19,636 nucleotides of DNA from an uncultured Saprospiraceae bacterium (lineage in GTDB: Bacteria; Bacteroidota; Bacteroidia; Chitinophagales; Saprospiraceae), in contig CALFYH010000409.1 in NCBI GenBank assembly GCA_937952155.1, forward strand, positions 1 through 19,636. Reading direction: 5' to 3'. Below the pieces are notes generated by a model that was not told the origin of the DNA, searched no databases, and saw only the letters and a list, made by a program, of their open reading frames with translations. The translations under genes and the position numbers were made by a program. Numbering within the stretch: position 1 is the stretch's first letter; the number at the start of each line of letters is the position of its first letter. This document shows, one piece after another, positions 7,688-15,849 of the stretch.

Positions 7688-10600
7688 TTACTCGAGGCCG
7701 ATCATCTTTTTAGTAGCAGTATTTGCACCATTTTCTACCTGGTAGATCATTACACCTCTCGATGCAAAATCATTTTTAGACAGGTTGAATGAATTAATAC
7801 CTTTACCGAAAGATCCTTTATTTGTATATATCATTTTACCATTTACATCAAACACTTTTAGGGTAGCGTCTCCTGCTTCTGGCAAATAGAATGAGATGGT
7901 TGTTTTGTCAGTGAACGGATTAGGTTCGTTCTGATAAAGTGCAAATGCGTTGTTTTCTGTTCCGGCAAATCTTAGGGACAATTTACCAGTACTGAGTGTC
8001 TCTCCTGAATAAACTTCTGCACTTGTTACATTTGATGAAATCGAAATTACATCAGAAACGTTTGTATTAGCATTCGGAACTACATGGATAGTCAGCAATT
8101 CCTTGCCACTTACTGCATTGATGTCATTCCAGCTTACAGTATAAGTGTTCTCAGATATTTTAGCGATATTGGCATCATCAAGTTTAGTATTTCCTACATA
8201 AATATCAGCAAGATCGGCATTGTTGACAGTAAGTGTAAACTGCATACCATATACTTCATTAATATCTGCATCAAATGTAATGGCTTGAATTTCTTTAGCA
8301 GTAAGTGGTCCATTATTTGCATTTAGGACTACAGCACTTCTTGAGTCTGTGGACTTATTATCAAGATTTCCAGTCGCTGATCCATTGACATCACCAACTT
8401 TTACTGATGTAAAGTTCTGATTTGTCATGGCATGAGACAAGTTGGATATTTCTACTTTCTCATTGAAAGGGAATGGATTACTAGCATCTGCAAATGGTGT
8501 ATTGCTATTTAAGAATCTCCAGCTATCATTATTTGGTAAAACTGTATAGATTCCCAAAATCAATTTACGCAATTCTACAAGGTCAGAAGCGGTCACTTTG
8601 TTATCATCATTAATATCTGCAGCAATGATATTAAATGGACTTGTAAGTCTGCTTAAGTCAAGCAAGTGTCTTTGGATCAATACAAGGTCTAATGTACTTA
8701 CGCCATTCAAGTAATCATCTGTCTTCTTACCAGTAACAGTATAGTTATAGTACATTTTAGCGTAAGCAAAGTTGAACTCTCCTGCAGTTGTTGAAACTGT
8801 AGATTGTAACATTTCTTTGATACCGTTGTCTAATGCGATTTCAGCATTTGATACTGTTTCTCCGCCACTTGTGATCAACTTTCCTGATACAGTTGTAGTA
8901 GCTTGCGTACCACATGCACCTTGATTATCAGCCAATTCTAATGTAACTACACAGAAGTCATAATTACCTTTTTCGTCCCAAACAGTCATTTTTACATCTA
9001 CTGAAGGTAAGTCATCACAATCGAAAATCATACCTGAACTCTTAGTACCTGGTAACCATTTCTGTGCATTTCCTGCATTGTACTCTGCTTCAGTTGCATT
9101 TTGACCATTGGCTTTGAAGTAGTGCTGTGTATTGATTTTAGAAGGCACAGGACTTGCTTCATTAAATGTGTACAACAAATTACCTTTAGTAGTACAATTG
9201 TCAAATGAACCGATATTGAAATCTACTGCCCACAATTCTACTTTACCATTTTGCATCAATGCTGAACTAATATTCAAACAGTAAGGTGTTGGTTTTTTCT
9301 TGTCCACTACCATAAAGTTTTGTGTACAAGCTGTTACATTACCACAACCATCTACTACTTTCCAAGTTACTTTGTGATTTGACATACTACCTTGGATATC
9401 TTCAGGTATTGTCACTTTCACTTCTCCACCTTGACCTGTAGCTGCTACATATCTGTCTTTGATACCATTTCCGTTGCTGTCATTAAAGTTGACATCTGTA
9501 GATGGTAGGAATGTAGAGTATTCGTAATCATTGACACCATCAGCCCATAAGTCTACAAATACAATCCACTTCAACCAGTCAGAAGCACACTGACCCTGAT
9601 CGGTAGCAGACATGGTAAGCATAAGGTTTTTGGTTTCACATCTGTTGCCATCACTATCAGCATCACCGTGATCATCGATTTCAAACATTCTATCTGCACA
9701 ACTTGCCAAAGTAGGTTTTTGCTCATCAATGATTTTTACAACCTGTACATGACTGAAATATCCGGTAGGATCAGTTGCATTCGGGTCATATGAACACCAG
9801 TTGATGATCGTCCATTTGTTCAAGATTTTCATACATGCATTTCCTTCGAAGTAGAAGGTATCACTCTTCAGGCTTAGTCCAATGATATCACAAGGACCTG
9901 CAGTCCAAGTTGGTTTTTGCAATGCTGCATCGTTCGCACAATCTGTGGTCACATCTGCTGGCCATGTGATGTCGCTTTCTGTAAATTCGCCTTCTACATT
10001 TCTTAAGTGAATATATTGAGTACATATAATACTTGGTTTGCTTTTAATTCTCCAAGTACGTTCCACATAACCAACATTACAATTGTTAAGGAAGTTTCTG
10101 TCTGTATATTCAGTTTCGAGATCAAGACAGTTTGAGAATGCTCTTGCAGAACCAGTAACTGTAAGATCATTTCTGTCATCATCACAGTCTATTGTTACAT
10201 TAGGTGGACATACAATCTGTGGAGTCAATTTGTCTTCTACTCTTACATCAACCCAAGTCTCATTGTAATTATCACCTGCTGTACCGAAAACACCATCCAT
10301 ATCGCCATCATCCCAAACTCTCATCCATACTTTTACGATACCGTAAGGAACTGCGCCTTCTGTATTTGTGATATCATCACAACAGAACTTCACATATTCC
10401 CCATTATCTGGATCATAATCAGCAGCACTTGGATTTGTAGATCCATCATTTGGATGACCATCAGCATTATATGTTTTGTTACCAGTGTAACCACAACCGT
10501 CATTATCTCTGTTTGGATTATCTTCTCTTCTCAATTCGATATGTACTGGAGTACAACTATCATAAGAACCGTTATCCACAGAATTTGCAAATATCTTAGC

Positions 10601-12046
10601 AATACCATCATTTTCACCACCAGTAGTCAATGAGATTACAATATGTTGTTTAGCAATTGCTACAGGAGCTGTTTTATCAATTACAGTTACAACTACATCA
10701 TATCTACCTTCATGACCACAACAGTCAGTTGCAATATAAGTAAATGTATGTTGGCCTTTAGGTGCGCCTGTTACCAAAAATCGGTTGCTCGGTGCATCCC
10801 ACTTCACACTTACACCAAATGGTACTTCTACACGATACTTAGGATTTGCATCACAGTTGTCATGTAATACGGTAGGAAGTGGCATTAGGAAGTTGGCTGT
10901 GCAGCTCCAAGGATCTACACTAACTGTTACATCTGGTGCAGTTACAGTTGGATCTTCTTCATCTGTTGCTTTGATAATTTGTGTAAATGTTCTTGTTCCA
11001 CTACTACACCAGTCTAGAACAGTCCACAATCTGATTACTTTTTTACTATTAGAGCATGCAGCATTACATACAGGTATTTCAGTATCAGACTTAGCTGCCA
11101 GTAAGTTGCAAACATTACCATTAATTGGCTTGCCATTGATCGTCGGATAAGCATATCTGTAAGCTTCAGCACTAGCGGCTGCTTCGGCCGCTGCTTCTGC
11201 TTTTTTAACTGTAGAATAAGTACCAGGTACTAAAGCCAAGTAACTTGGTAAGTATTCAGCATACAATTTTGCTTTGTAAAAATTGTAAACTCCAGTCATT
11301 GATACATCTGCAGCACAAGTAAGTTGAGGCGCATTGTATGGAGCTGCCAATTCCACATCAGCAAGATCAGCTGGCAAAATACGGTATTCTGAAACACAAG
11401 TTTCATTCTTATTGCCATAAGCATCAGTAAAAATCCATGTTCTCAAGATGGTTTTACCTCCACAGCCATTAACACCATGAACAATAATTTCATCAGAAAA
11501 CTGAGTAGTTACTGTAGTACAAGCATCTTCTGCTATCGGTTTAGGATAGTCAGTGTACGTTCCGGCAAAAAATCCGGCTTCATCAGTGCACAACAATTCA
11601 CAATCAGGATCATCATTTCCTTCAGGACATTCACAATCTACGACAGGACCCAATTTGTCCTCGACTTTCATGTTGCCCCAGCATGAATTGCCAGTTGAAT
11701 TTGTGACGGTAACAGTATAGTTACCAGGATTGGTTACAATTGGTGCATTGGTGTTATTGTTAATAATACCTGCACCGCTGATACGGATACGAAAAGGTGG
11801 CGCATATTGTAAAATAGGCCCTTCTAATATCATATCAGGTCTGATTACGGCTTGACAGTCGCCATCCAAAGACACCTGAACGTTGTCGTTACAGACGATT
11901 TGTGACTGACCAAAGCCATTAGAAGTTAAAAGAAAAATAAACAGGAGACTCAACAGTGAATTACGAAATACCGGAATCCCCTTACTTTGGGTAAGTAAAT
12001 CTTGCTTTACCATGGGTAAAAAGTTTTGGTTAAAAAATGAATACAT
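7688..12046 (-). CDS. Giant secreted T9SS cargo: HYR-like repeats, dockerin, sorting domain
   Basis: A 1452-residue protein. A signal peptide spans about 29-47 (hydrophobic LLSLLFIFLLTS, cleaved near GFGQ). Residues 52-1045 hold about seven HYR/PKD-like modules, each ending in a segment like VxDxxxP (near 129, 361, 456, 604, 773 and 914), and 42 cysteines, probably paired after export. Inserts include an Ala-rich helix (280-300) and Ca-type loops (DSNGNGIKD, 856-864). After the last cysteine come a CarboxypepD_reg-like domain (about 1050-1105), a dockerin pair (about 1106-1168; the second repeat DINDDNKVTASD has full ligands), a beta domain that may be cohesin-like (about 1236-1360), and a type A sorting domain (about 1368-1452). 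It would cross the outer membrane by T9SS and be attached at the surface or released. Its function is unknown, and no catalytic domain is seen. An alternative ATG at 12013 gives a shorter n-region. Confidence 0.93.
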   Translation of the reverse strand: MYSFFNQNFLPMVKQDLLTQSKGIPVFRNSLLSLLFIFLLTSNGFGQSQIVCNDNVQVSLDGDCQAVIRPDMILEGPILQYAPPFRIRISGAGIINNNTNAPIVTNPGNYTVTVTNSTGNSCWGNMKVEDKLGPVVDCECPEGNDDPDCELLCTDEAGFFAGTYTDYPKPIAEDACTTVTTQFSDEIIVHGVNGCGGKTILRTWIFTDAYGNKNETCVSEYRILPADLADVELAAPYNAPQLTCAADVSMTGVYNFYKAKLYAEYLPSYLALVPGTYSTVKKAEAAAEAAASAEAYRYAYPTINGKPINGNVCNLLAAKSDTEIPVCNAACSNSKKVIRLWTVLDWCSSGTRTFTQIIKATDEEDPTVTAPDVTVSVDPWSCTANFLMPLPTVLHDNCDANPKYRVEVPFGVSVKWDAPSNRFLVTGAPKGQHTFTYIATDCCGHEGRYDVVVTVIDKTAPVAIAKQHIVISLTTGGENDGIAKIFANSVDNGSYDSCTPVHIELRREDNPNRDNDGCGYTGNKTYNADGHPNDGSTNPSAADYDPDNGEYVKFCCDDITNTEGAVPYGIVKVWMRVWDDGDMDGVFGTAGDNYNETWVDVRVEDKLTPQIVCPPNVTIDCDDDRNDLTVTGSARAFSNCLDLETEYTDRNFLNNCNVGYVERTWRIKSKPSIICTQYIHLRNVEGEFTESDITWPADVTTDCANDAALQKPTWTAGPCDIIGLSLKSDTFYFEGNACMKILNKWTIINWCSYDPNATDPTGYFSHVQVVKIIDEQKPTLASCADRMFEIDDHGDADSDGNRCETKNLMLTMSATDQGQCASDWLKWIVFVDLWADGVNDYEYSTFLPSTDVNFNDSNGNGIKDRYVAATGQGGEVKVTIPEDIQGSMSNHKVTWKVVDGCGNVTACTQNFMVVDKKKPTPYCLNISSALMQNGKVELWAVDFNIGSFDNCTTKGNLLYTFNEASPVPSKINTQHYFKANGQNATEAEYNAGNAQKWLPGTKSSGMIFDCDDLPSVDVKMTVWDEKGNYDFCVVTLELADNQGACGTQATTTVSGKLITSGGETVSNAEIALDNGIKEMLQSTVSTTAGEFNFAYAKMYYNYTVTGKKTDDYLNGVSTLDLVLIQRHLLDLSRLTSPFNIIAADINDDNKVTASDLVELRKLILGIYTVLPNNDSWRFLNSNTPFADASNPFPFNEKVEISNLSHAMTNQNFTSVKVGDVNGSATGNLDNKSTDSRSAVVLNANNGPLTAKEIQAITFDADINEVYGMQFTLTVNNADLADIYVGNTKLDDANIAKISENTYTVSWNDINAVSGKELLTIHVVPNANTNVSDVISISSNVTSAEVYSGETLSTGKLSLRFAGTENNAFALYQNEPNPFTDKTTISFYLPEAGDATLKVFDVNGKMIYTNKGSFGKGINSFNLSKNDFASRGVMIYQVENGANTATKKMIGLE

Positions 12047-12063
12047 GCCCGCGTCTTTCGGGC
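12047..12063 (-). promoter_or_regulatory. GC-rich hairpin directly abutting the cargo gene's first ATG
   Basis: On the minus strand GCCCG-AAAGACG-CGGGC forms a 5-bp all-GC stem with a 7-nt loop. It ends on the base before the ATG at 12046. In this AT-rich leader it stands out. It may hamper initiation at the first ATG, favour the ATG at 12013, or stabilise the mRNA 5' end. Confidence 0.5.
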
Positions 12064-12110
12064 TTAGGTCAGATTTAAATAAGATTTACTCTAATGAGTG
12101 GGGAATGACG

Positions 12111-12138
12111 CAAAGGTATAATGTCATTGACCTTGCAA
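12111..12138 (-). promoter_or_regulatory. Promoter of the giant T9SS cargo gene
   Basis: On the minus strand TTG (12138-12136), a 17-nt spacer, then TACCTTTG (12118-12111), an exact -7 match. The leader to the ATG at 12046 is about 58 nt, longer than for most other genes here. Confidence 0.75.
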
Positions 12139-12186
12139 GTGAATAAAATATGGGGTAATTTTGGTATATTTTTTTATGTAATATCA

Positions 12187-12279
12187 ATATAAATTAATAT
12201 TATAACTTTTTTTATTTTGTAATCCTAATGGAAATAGCAAGATATAAATTAATATATTTATTTTCGTTATTTTATAACT
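12187..12279. repeat. Duplicated AT-rich element upstream of the cargo promoter
   Basis: The 14-mer ATATAAATTAATAT occurs at 12187-12200 and 12242-12255. Each copy is followed by TTATAACT (12200-12207 and 12272-12279), directly in the first case and 16 nt further on in the second. It could be a regulator-binding or UP-type region 50-140 bp upstream of the cargo promoter, or simply AT-rich drift. Confidence 0.4.
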
Positions 12280-12490
12280 GAAGGATAAAAAATTCGATGG
12301 GTTATATCACCTTTATCAAAGTCACTGAAACGTGTAGTAATTAGACTATCTTCAAACGATATAAGACAAAAAGTGTGCCAAATGAAACCTATTAATTTTA
12401 CCAAAGAATTATACACCAAAACACAGCAATACTTCATCTTACCTTTATATAACAAGTACTTTAGCTTTATGCATAGCTATTAAAGGGCAC

Positions 12491-12520
12491 TTGTTATTGT
12501 CGCGCGATTTGATATTTTGA
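12491..12520 (+). promoter_or_regulatory. Possible weak promoter for tonB
   Basis: TTG (12491-12493), a 19-nt spacer, then TATTTTGA (12513-12520), an imperfect -7 element with two mismatches. A rival candidate, TACCTTTA at 12440-12447, has one mismatch but no -33 TTG. Neither is convincing. Confidence 0.3.
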
Positions 12521-12553
12521 TTTGAATTTTGTTAACGCTTAAACATTCATATT

Positions 12554-13303
12554 ATGTCATCATATACGCATCCGGCATGGGATAAAAACCGATCCATATA
12601 TTTTCAACTAGGACTTATTATATCACTTATAGCAGCCAATGTCATTATTAATAGTGAATTTCAAATTTCTAATATAGGCTTTAATGAATATACTATTATA
12701 GATGCACCATTGCAATTTCAGGAGATGCGCTCTCATAATGAAATTTCAGAAGTGCAAAAACAATACACCACAAAACCTAATCCCCTAGCAGCAAAAATCG
12801 TACTGGTTCAAAATTCTGTTCCAGTAGCCTCGGTGCCTGATATACCGACAACGACAGTTTCTACTAATTCTGGTCTAGAAAACTTGCCTGTAACAAAAGA
12901 ATACAAAGCGGCATCAGTGATTACACAAGCGCCCAAACCACCAGATAATAAGGTGTGTATTGTAGCTGAGTCAATGCCCTATCTAAAAGTATGTGACCAA
13001 AGTATTACAGCCGACGAAAGGAAGTCATGTACGAATAGGTATATGCTTGATTATATCCAAAATAATCTTAAATATCCTAAAGCCGCCAGAGAGCTTACTA
13101 TAGAAGGTACAGTCATTGTGTCATTTATAATAGATATTTATGGAAATATGAAAGATATTACTGTATCCCGAGACATAGGCGGCGGATGTGGGCAAGCAGC
13201 ATTAAACGCACTGAATGGCCTCTCTGATTGGATACCTGGAAGACAAAACAATCAAGCTGTCAATGTCAAATATACCATACCCATAAAATTTAAGCTGGAC
13301 TAA
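12554..13303 (+). CDS. tonB: TonB-family energy transducer
   Basis: A 249-residue protein with a short cytosolic N-terminus, one transmembrane anchor (about 15-33), a periplasmic linker (34-160) and a TonB C-terminal domain (about 162-249). The C-terminal domain shows the usual pattern: NLKYPKAARELTIEGTV, then VSFIID-YGNM, then GCGQAALNAL and W-PG, ending in YTIPIKFKLD. TonB carries energy from the inner-membrane ExbB/ExbD motor to TonB-dependent outer-membrane receptors. No exbBD or receptor gene is adjacent, as is common for extra TonB copies in Bacteroidota. The linker is Pro/Thr/Val-rich but shorter in Pro-Lys repeats than enterobacterial TonB. It also contains three cysteines (135, 147, 159) just before the C-terminal domain, which could form a disulfide. 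ATG start, no Shine-Dalgarno sequence. Confidence 0.92.
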   Translation: MSSYTHPAWDKNRSIYFQLGLIISLIAANVIINSEFQISNIGFNEYTIIDAPLQFQEMRSHNEISEVQKQYTTKPNPLAAKIVLVQNSVPVASVPDIPTTTVSTNSGLENLPVTKEYKAASVITQAPKPPDNKVCIVAESMPYLKVCDQSITADERKSCTNRYMLDYIQNNLKYPKAARELTIEGTVIVSFIIDIYGNMKDITVSRDIGGGCGQAALNALNGLSDWIPGRQNNQAVNVKYTIPIKFKLD

Positions 13304-13433
13304 TTTACTTTGGTTTTCTTGTGATAATAATTATAAATAAGATTTCTTGATGCATCGATTTTGCTAATAAAAGATACAATTAAGTGTTAATGTACTAAAA
13401 AGCACTAATTTATACTGAAAATAGGATGTCTTA

Positions 13434-13464
13434 TTTGGAAATACCTGTAAATAATTTACCTTTG
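13434..13464 (+). promoter_or_regulatory. Promoter of the ppiD-like gene
   Basis: TTTG (13434-13437), a 19-nt spacer, then TACCTTTG (13457-13464). This is a full consensus promoter with the same spacing as the HU promoter. The leader to the ATG at 13544 is about 73 nt and AT-rich. Confidence 0.8.
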
Positions 13465-13543
13465 TGCCGCTTTTCGCAAAATGATTGGTGGAAAGTTATT
13501 ATTTTATTTGCAAAATTAGATATATTAAATTTAATAAGATACT

Positions 13544-15655
13544 ATGGCTTTAATAGGAAAGATCAGAAAACACATGTGGCTTGTCGTTGTCTTGCTTGCA
13601 TTGGCATTGGCGGGATTTATTATCATGGATATGACCAATGGTAATAATGGCAGCGGTATGGGATCAAAAACAACCATCGGAAAAGTAGCTGGTGAAAAGA
13701 TTGACTATATGGACTTCCAGCGTGCTGAAGAAGCACTTTATAGTGGATCTGGTGATGTATATGGTAGAAGAAACTCACTTTGGAGTTATTTTGTAGAAAA
13801 TGCCATTATTAACAAAATTTCTGATGCTACAGGTATTGGAGTTGGAGCAGACGAGCTAAACGAACTTGAATTCGGAACAAATTTGAGTCCACTTATACAG
13901 TCTTTCTATCGTGACCCACAAACTGGTCAAGTAAATAGAGAGCAACTCAATGAAATCAAAAAGGCAATCGATGAAGGTACTGTTACCAATCCTGAGTTTG
14001 CCAATCGTTTCAACGAACTTCGTAAGCAAGTTATAAAAACTCAAAAGCAAACAAAACTTAACAATATGGTTGCAAAAGCAATCTACACACCTACTTGGTA
14101 TGCAGAAGCCATGAATAAGTTAAATAATGAAGCTGCAACTTTCGATTATGTAAAAATACCATTCGATAAAGTGGCCGATGAAGAGATTAAATTGACAGAT
14201 GCAGATTTTGAAGCATATATTAAAGATCACGAGTCCAAATATATGAATACTGAAGAAGTACGCAATGTTGCTTATGTAGTTTTTGATGTAAAACCAACAT
14301 CTGAAGATTCAACTTCATTAAGAGATAAAATGGTGAAAGCGGCAGCTGATTTTAGGACTGCACCAAACGATTCGCTTTTTGCAGCTAATAATAATGGATA
14401 TCTAAATAATACCTATGCTAAAAAAGCAGACCTTTTGGGCAAGATGAAGGATACCGTTACAACATTGTCAGTAGGTGATGTTTTCGGACCATTTATCAAT
14501 GAGAATGTATATACTGTAGCAAAACTTGTAGGCAAAAAAGTAGAAGCTGACTCTGCCAAAGCATCACATATCCTAAGAAGTGTAGCGAATGGTGATCCTG
14601 TACAAATGGCAGCAGCTCAAAAATTCATAGATAGTCTTAAAACAGCAATTAGCAGTGGTTCTATATCATTTGCTGATGCTGCAAAAGCAAATAGTCAGGA
14701 TCCAGGATCAGCTACAAAAGGTGGAGACCTTGGTTCATTTGCACCTGGTGCTATGGTACCACAATTTAATGATGCAGTATTCGGTGGCCAACCAGGAAGC
14801 ATGTATGTTGTTACTACACAATTCGGCGTACATCTTATCAAAGTTGAGAAACTTATCTTCAAAACAAATGAAATGAAGTATAAAGTAGCTTATATTGGTG
14901 AGCCGATAATTCCTTCAGAAGGTACTCAAAATGCAGTGGAAGACAAAGTGCTTGCACTTCTAGAAACAACTAAAAAAATCGAAGATCTCAATAAAATTGC
15001 AACTGGTGACTTGAAAGTTGAAGTGGCTGGTGGACTTAAAAAGAATGATTATGTCTTCGGTACTTTAGGCTCAGGTCAGATTTCAAGAGACATCATCAAA
15101 TGGGCTTATGAAGATGATACAAATGTAGGTGATGTGTCTCCAACACTTTATACTTATGCTGACGAAAATTTATATTATACAAGCAAACAAGTGATAGCAG
15201 CATTAAAATCAATAGACAAAGCAGGCCCTGCAACTGTAGAATCCGTAAGATCTAAAATCGAGGCATTAGTCAAAAACAAAAAGAAAGGCGAAAAAATCAA
15301 GTCTCAAATCAGTGGTACTGACTTAGACCAAATAGCAACAAATTTTGGCTTGACAAAAGGAAATGCACAGAATATAACTTTTGGTTCTGCAATGATCCCT
15401 GATGGTGGTCAAGAGCCAATGGTAATTGGAAAAATATTTGCTGCAAACGCAGGTGCTGATGTTGCTCCAGTAATCGGAAATTCTGGTGTCTATGTAGCAA
15501 AATTAGTAAGTAAAACACCTGCTAGCACAGAAAGTGGTGCCTTTGGCCAAAAAATGCAATTGACCCAAGGTGCAAGAATGCAGGTAAATTACAAACTTAT
15601 GGAATCACTCAAAAAAGCAAATAAGGTAGAAGACAACCGATTTACCTTCTTTTAA
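13544..15655 (+). CDS. ppiD: Membrane-anchored parvulin-type peptidyl-prolyl isomerase, PpiD-like
   Basis: A 703-residue protein with a short basic N-terminus, one transmembrane helix (about 11-29), a helical SurA/PpiD-like chaperone region (about 43-230), and a parvulin domain (about 337-435). Parvulin motifs are KASHILRS near 339, FADAAKANSQDPGSATKGGDLGSF (376-399) and QFGVHLIKV (426-434). A long C-terminal part (436-703) completes the PpiD-like architecture. It is held in the inner membrane and acts in the periplasm as a chaperone or prolyl isomerase on newly exported proteins. Bacteroidota PpiD proteins are usually about 700 residues, so this one is full length. It has its own promoter and a strong terminator and is therefore monocistronic. 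Its genomic place among secreted and outer-membrane proteins fits the role but does not show a specific client. Confidence 0.93.
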   Translation: MALIGKIRKHMWLVVVLLALALAGFIIMDMTNGNNGSGMGSKTTIGKVAGEKIDYMDFQRAEEALYSGSGDVYGRRNSLWSYFVENAIINKISDATGIGVGADELNELEFGTNLSPLIQSFYRDPQTGQVNREQLNEIKKAIDEGTVTNPEFANRFNELRKQVIKTQKQTKLNNMVAKAIYTPTWYAEAMNKLNNEAATFDYVKIPFDKVADEEIKLTDADFEAYIKDHESKYMNTEEVRNVAYVVFDVKPTSEDSTSLRDKMVKAAADFRTAPNDSLFAANNNGYLNNTYAKKADLLGKMKDTVTTLSVGDVFGPFINENVYTVAKLVGKKVEADSAKASHILRSVANGDPVQMAAAQKFIDSLKTAISSGSISFADAAKANSQDPGSATKGGDLGSFAPGAMVPQFNDAVFGGQPGSMYVVTTQFGVHLIKVEKLIFKTNEMKYKVAYIGEPIIPSEGTQNAVEDKVLALLETTKKIEDLNKIATGDLKVEVAGGLKKNDYVFGTLGSGQISRDIIKWAYEDDTNVGDVSPTLYTYADENLYYTSKQVIAALKSIDKAGPATVESVRSKIEALVKNKKKGEKIKSQISGTDLDQIATNFGLTKGNAQNITFGSAMIPDGGQEPMVIGKIFAANAGADVAPVIGNSGVYVAKLVSKTPASTESGAFGQKMQLTQGARMQVNYKLMESLKKANKVEDNRFTFF

Positions 15656-15682
15656 TTGATTAGATTTGTATAAATTATACAG

Positions 15683-15720
15683 CGGGTTGGTAATGATTAT
15701 TTACCAGCCCGTTTTTTTTT
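15683..15720 (+). terminator. Strong intrinsic terminator after ppiD
   Basis: CGGGTTGGTAA (15683-15693) pairs over its full 11 bp, with one G-T wobble, with TTACCAGCCCG (15701-15711) around a 7-nt loop. Nine T residues follow. Confidence 0.93.
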
Positions 15721-15791
15721 GAAACAAAATATTGAAAAAACCATCCAATTTCAACATCAATAATAATCATCCAACAAGTAGATTTGTGCCA

Positions 15792-15823
15792 TTGATTATA
15801 TACCAAAAATAATCTTACCTTCG
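15792..15823 (+). promoter_or_regulatory. Promoter of the lipoprotein-porQ operon
   Basis: TTG (15792-15794), a 21-nt spacer, then TACCTTCG (15816-15823), one mismatch from TAnnTTTG. The leader to the ATG at 15850 would be about 20 nt. Confidence 0.6.
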
Positions 15824-15849
15824 TTATATCATTATAAAACAAAACAACA

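Larger units (their letters stand above)
12047..12553. other. 507-bp AT-rich gene-free region between divergent cargo and tonB genes
   Basis: This region holds the cargo gene's leader hairpin and promoter (12111-12138). It also has a duplicated AT-rich element and an imperfect palindrome TAGCT-N8-AGCTA (12462-12479) upstream of tonB. A 62-codon minus-strand frame with a TTG start (12455-12267) has no recognisable domain or promoter, and I do not call it a gene. No RNA gene was recognised. Confidence 0.6.

Noticed and set aside
10785..11150. 121-codon plus-strand frame inside the giant cargo gene
   Set aside because: Antisense shadow of the Cys-rich repeat region, with low-complexity composition and no promoter.
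12267..12455. 62-codon minus-strand frame in the gap between the cargo gene and tonB
   Set aside because: TTG start, no promoter-like element, no domain or signal peptide, Cys/Ile/Phe-rich as expected from random AT-rich DNA.
13426..13644. 72-codon plus-strand frame upstream of ppiD
   Set aside because: It spans the ppiD promoter and overlaps the ppiD start in another frame, with no family resemblance.
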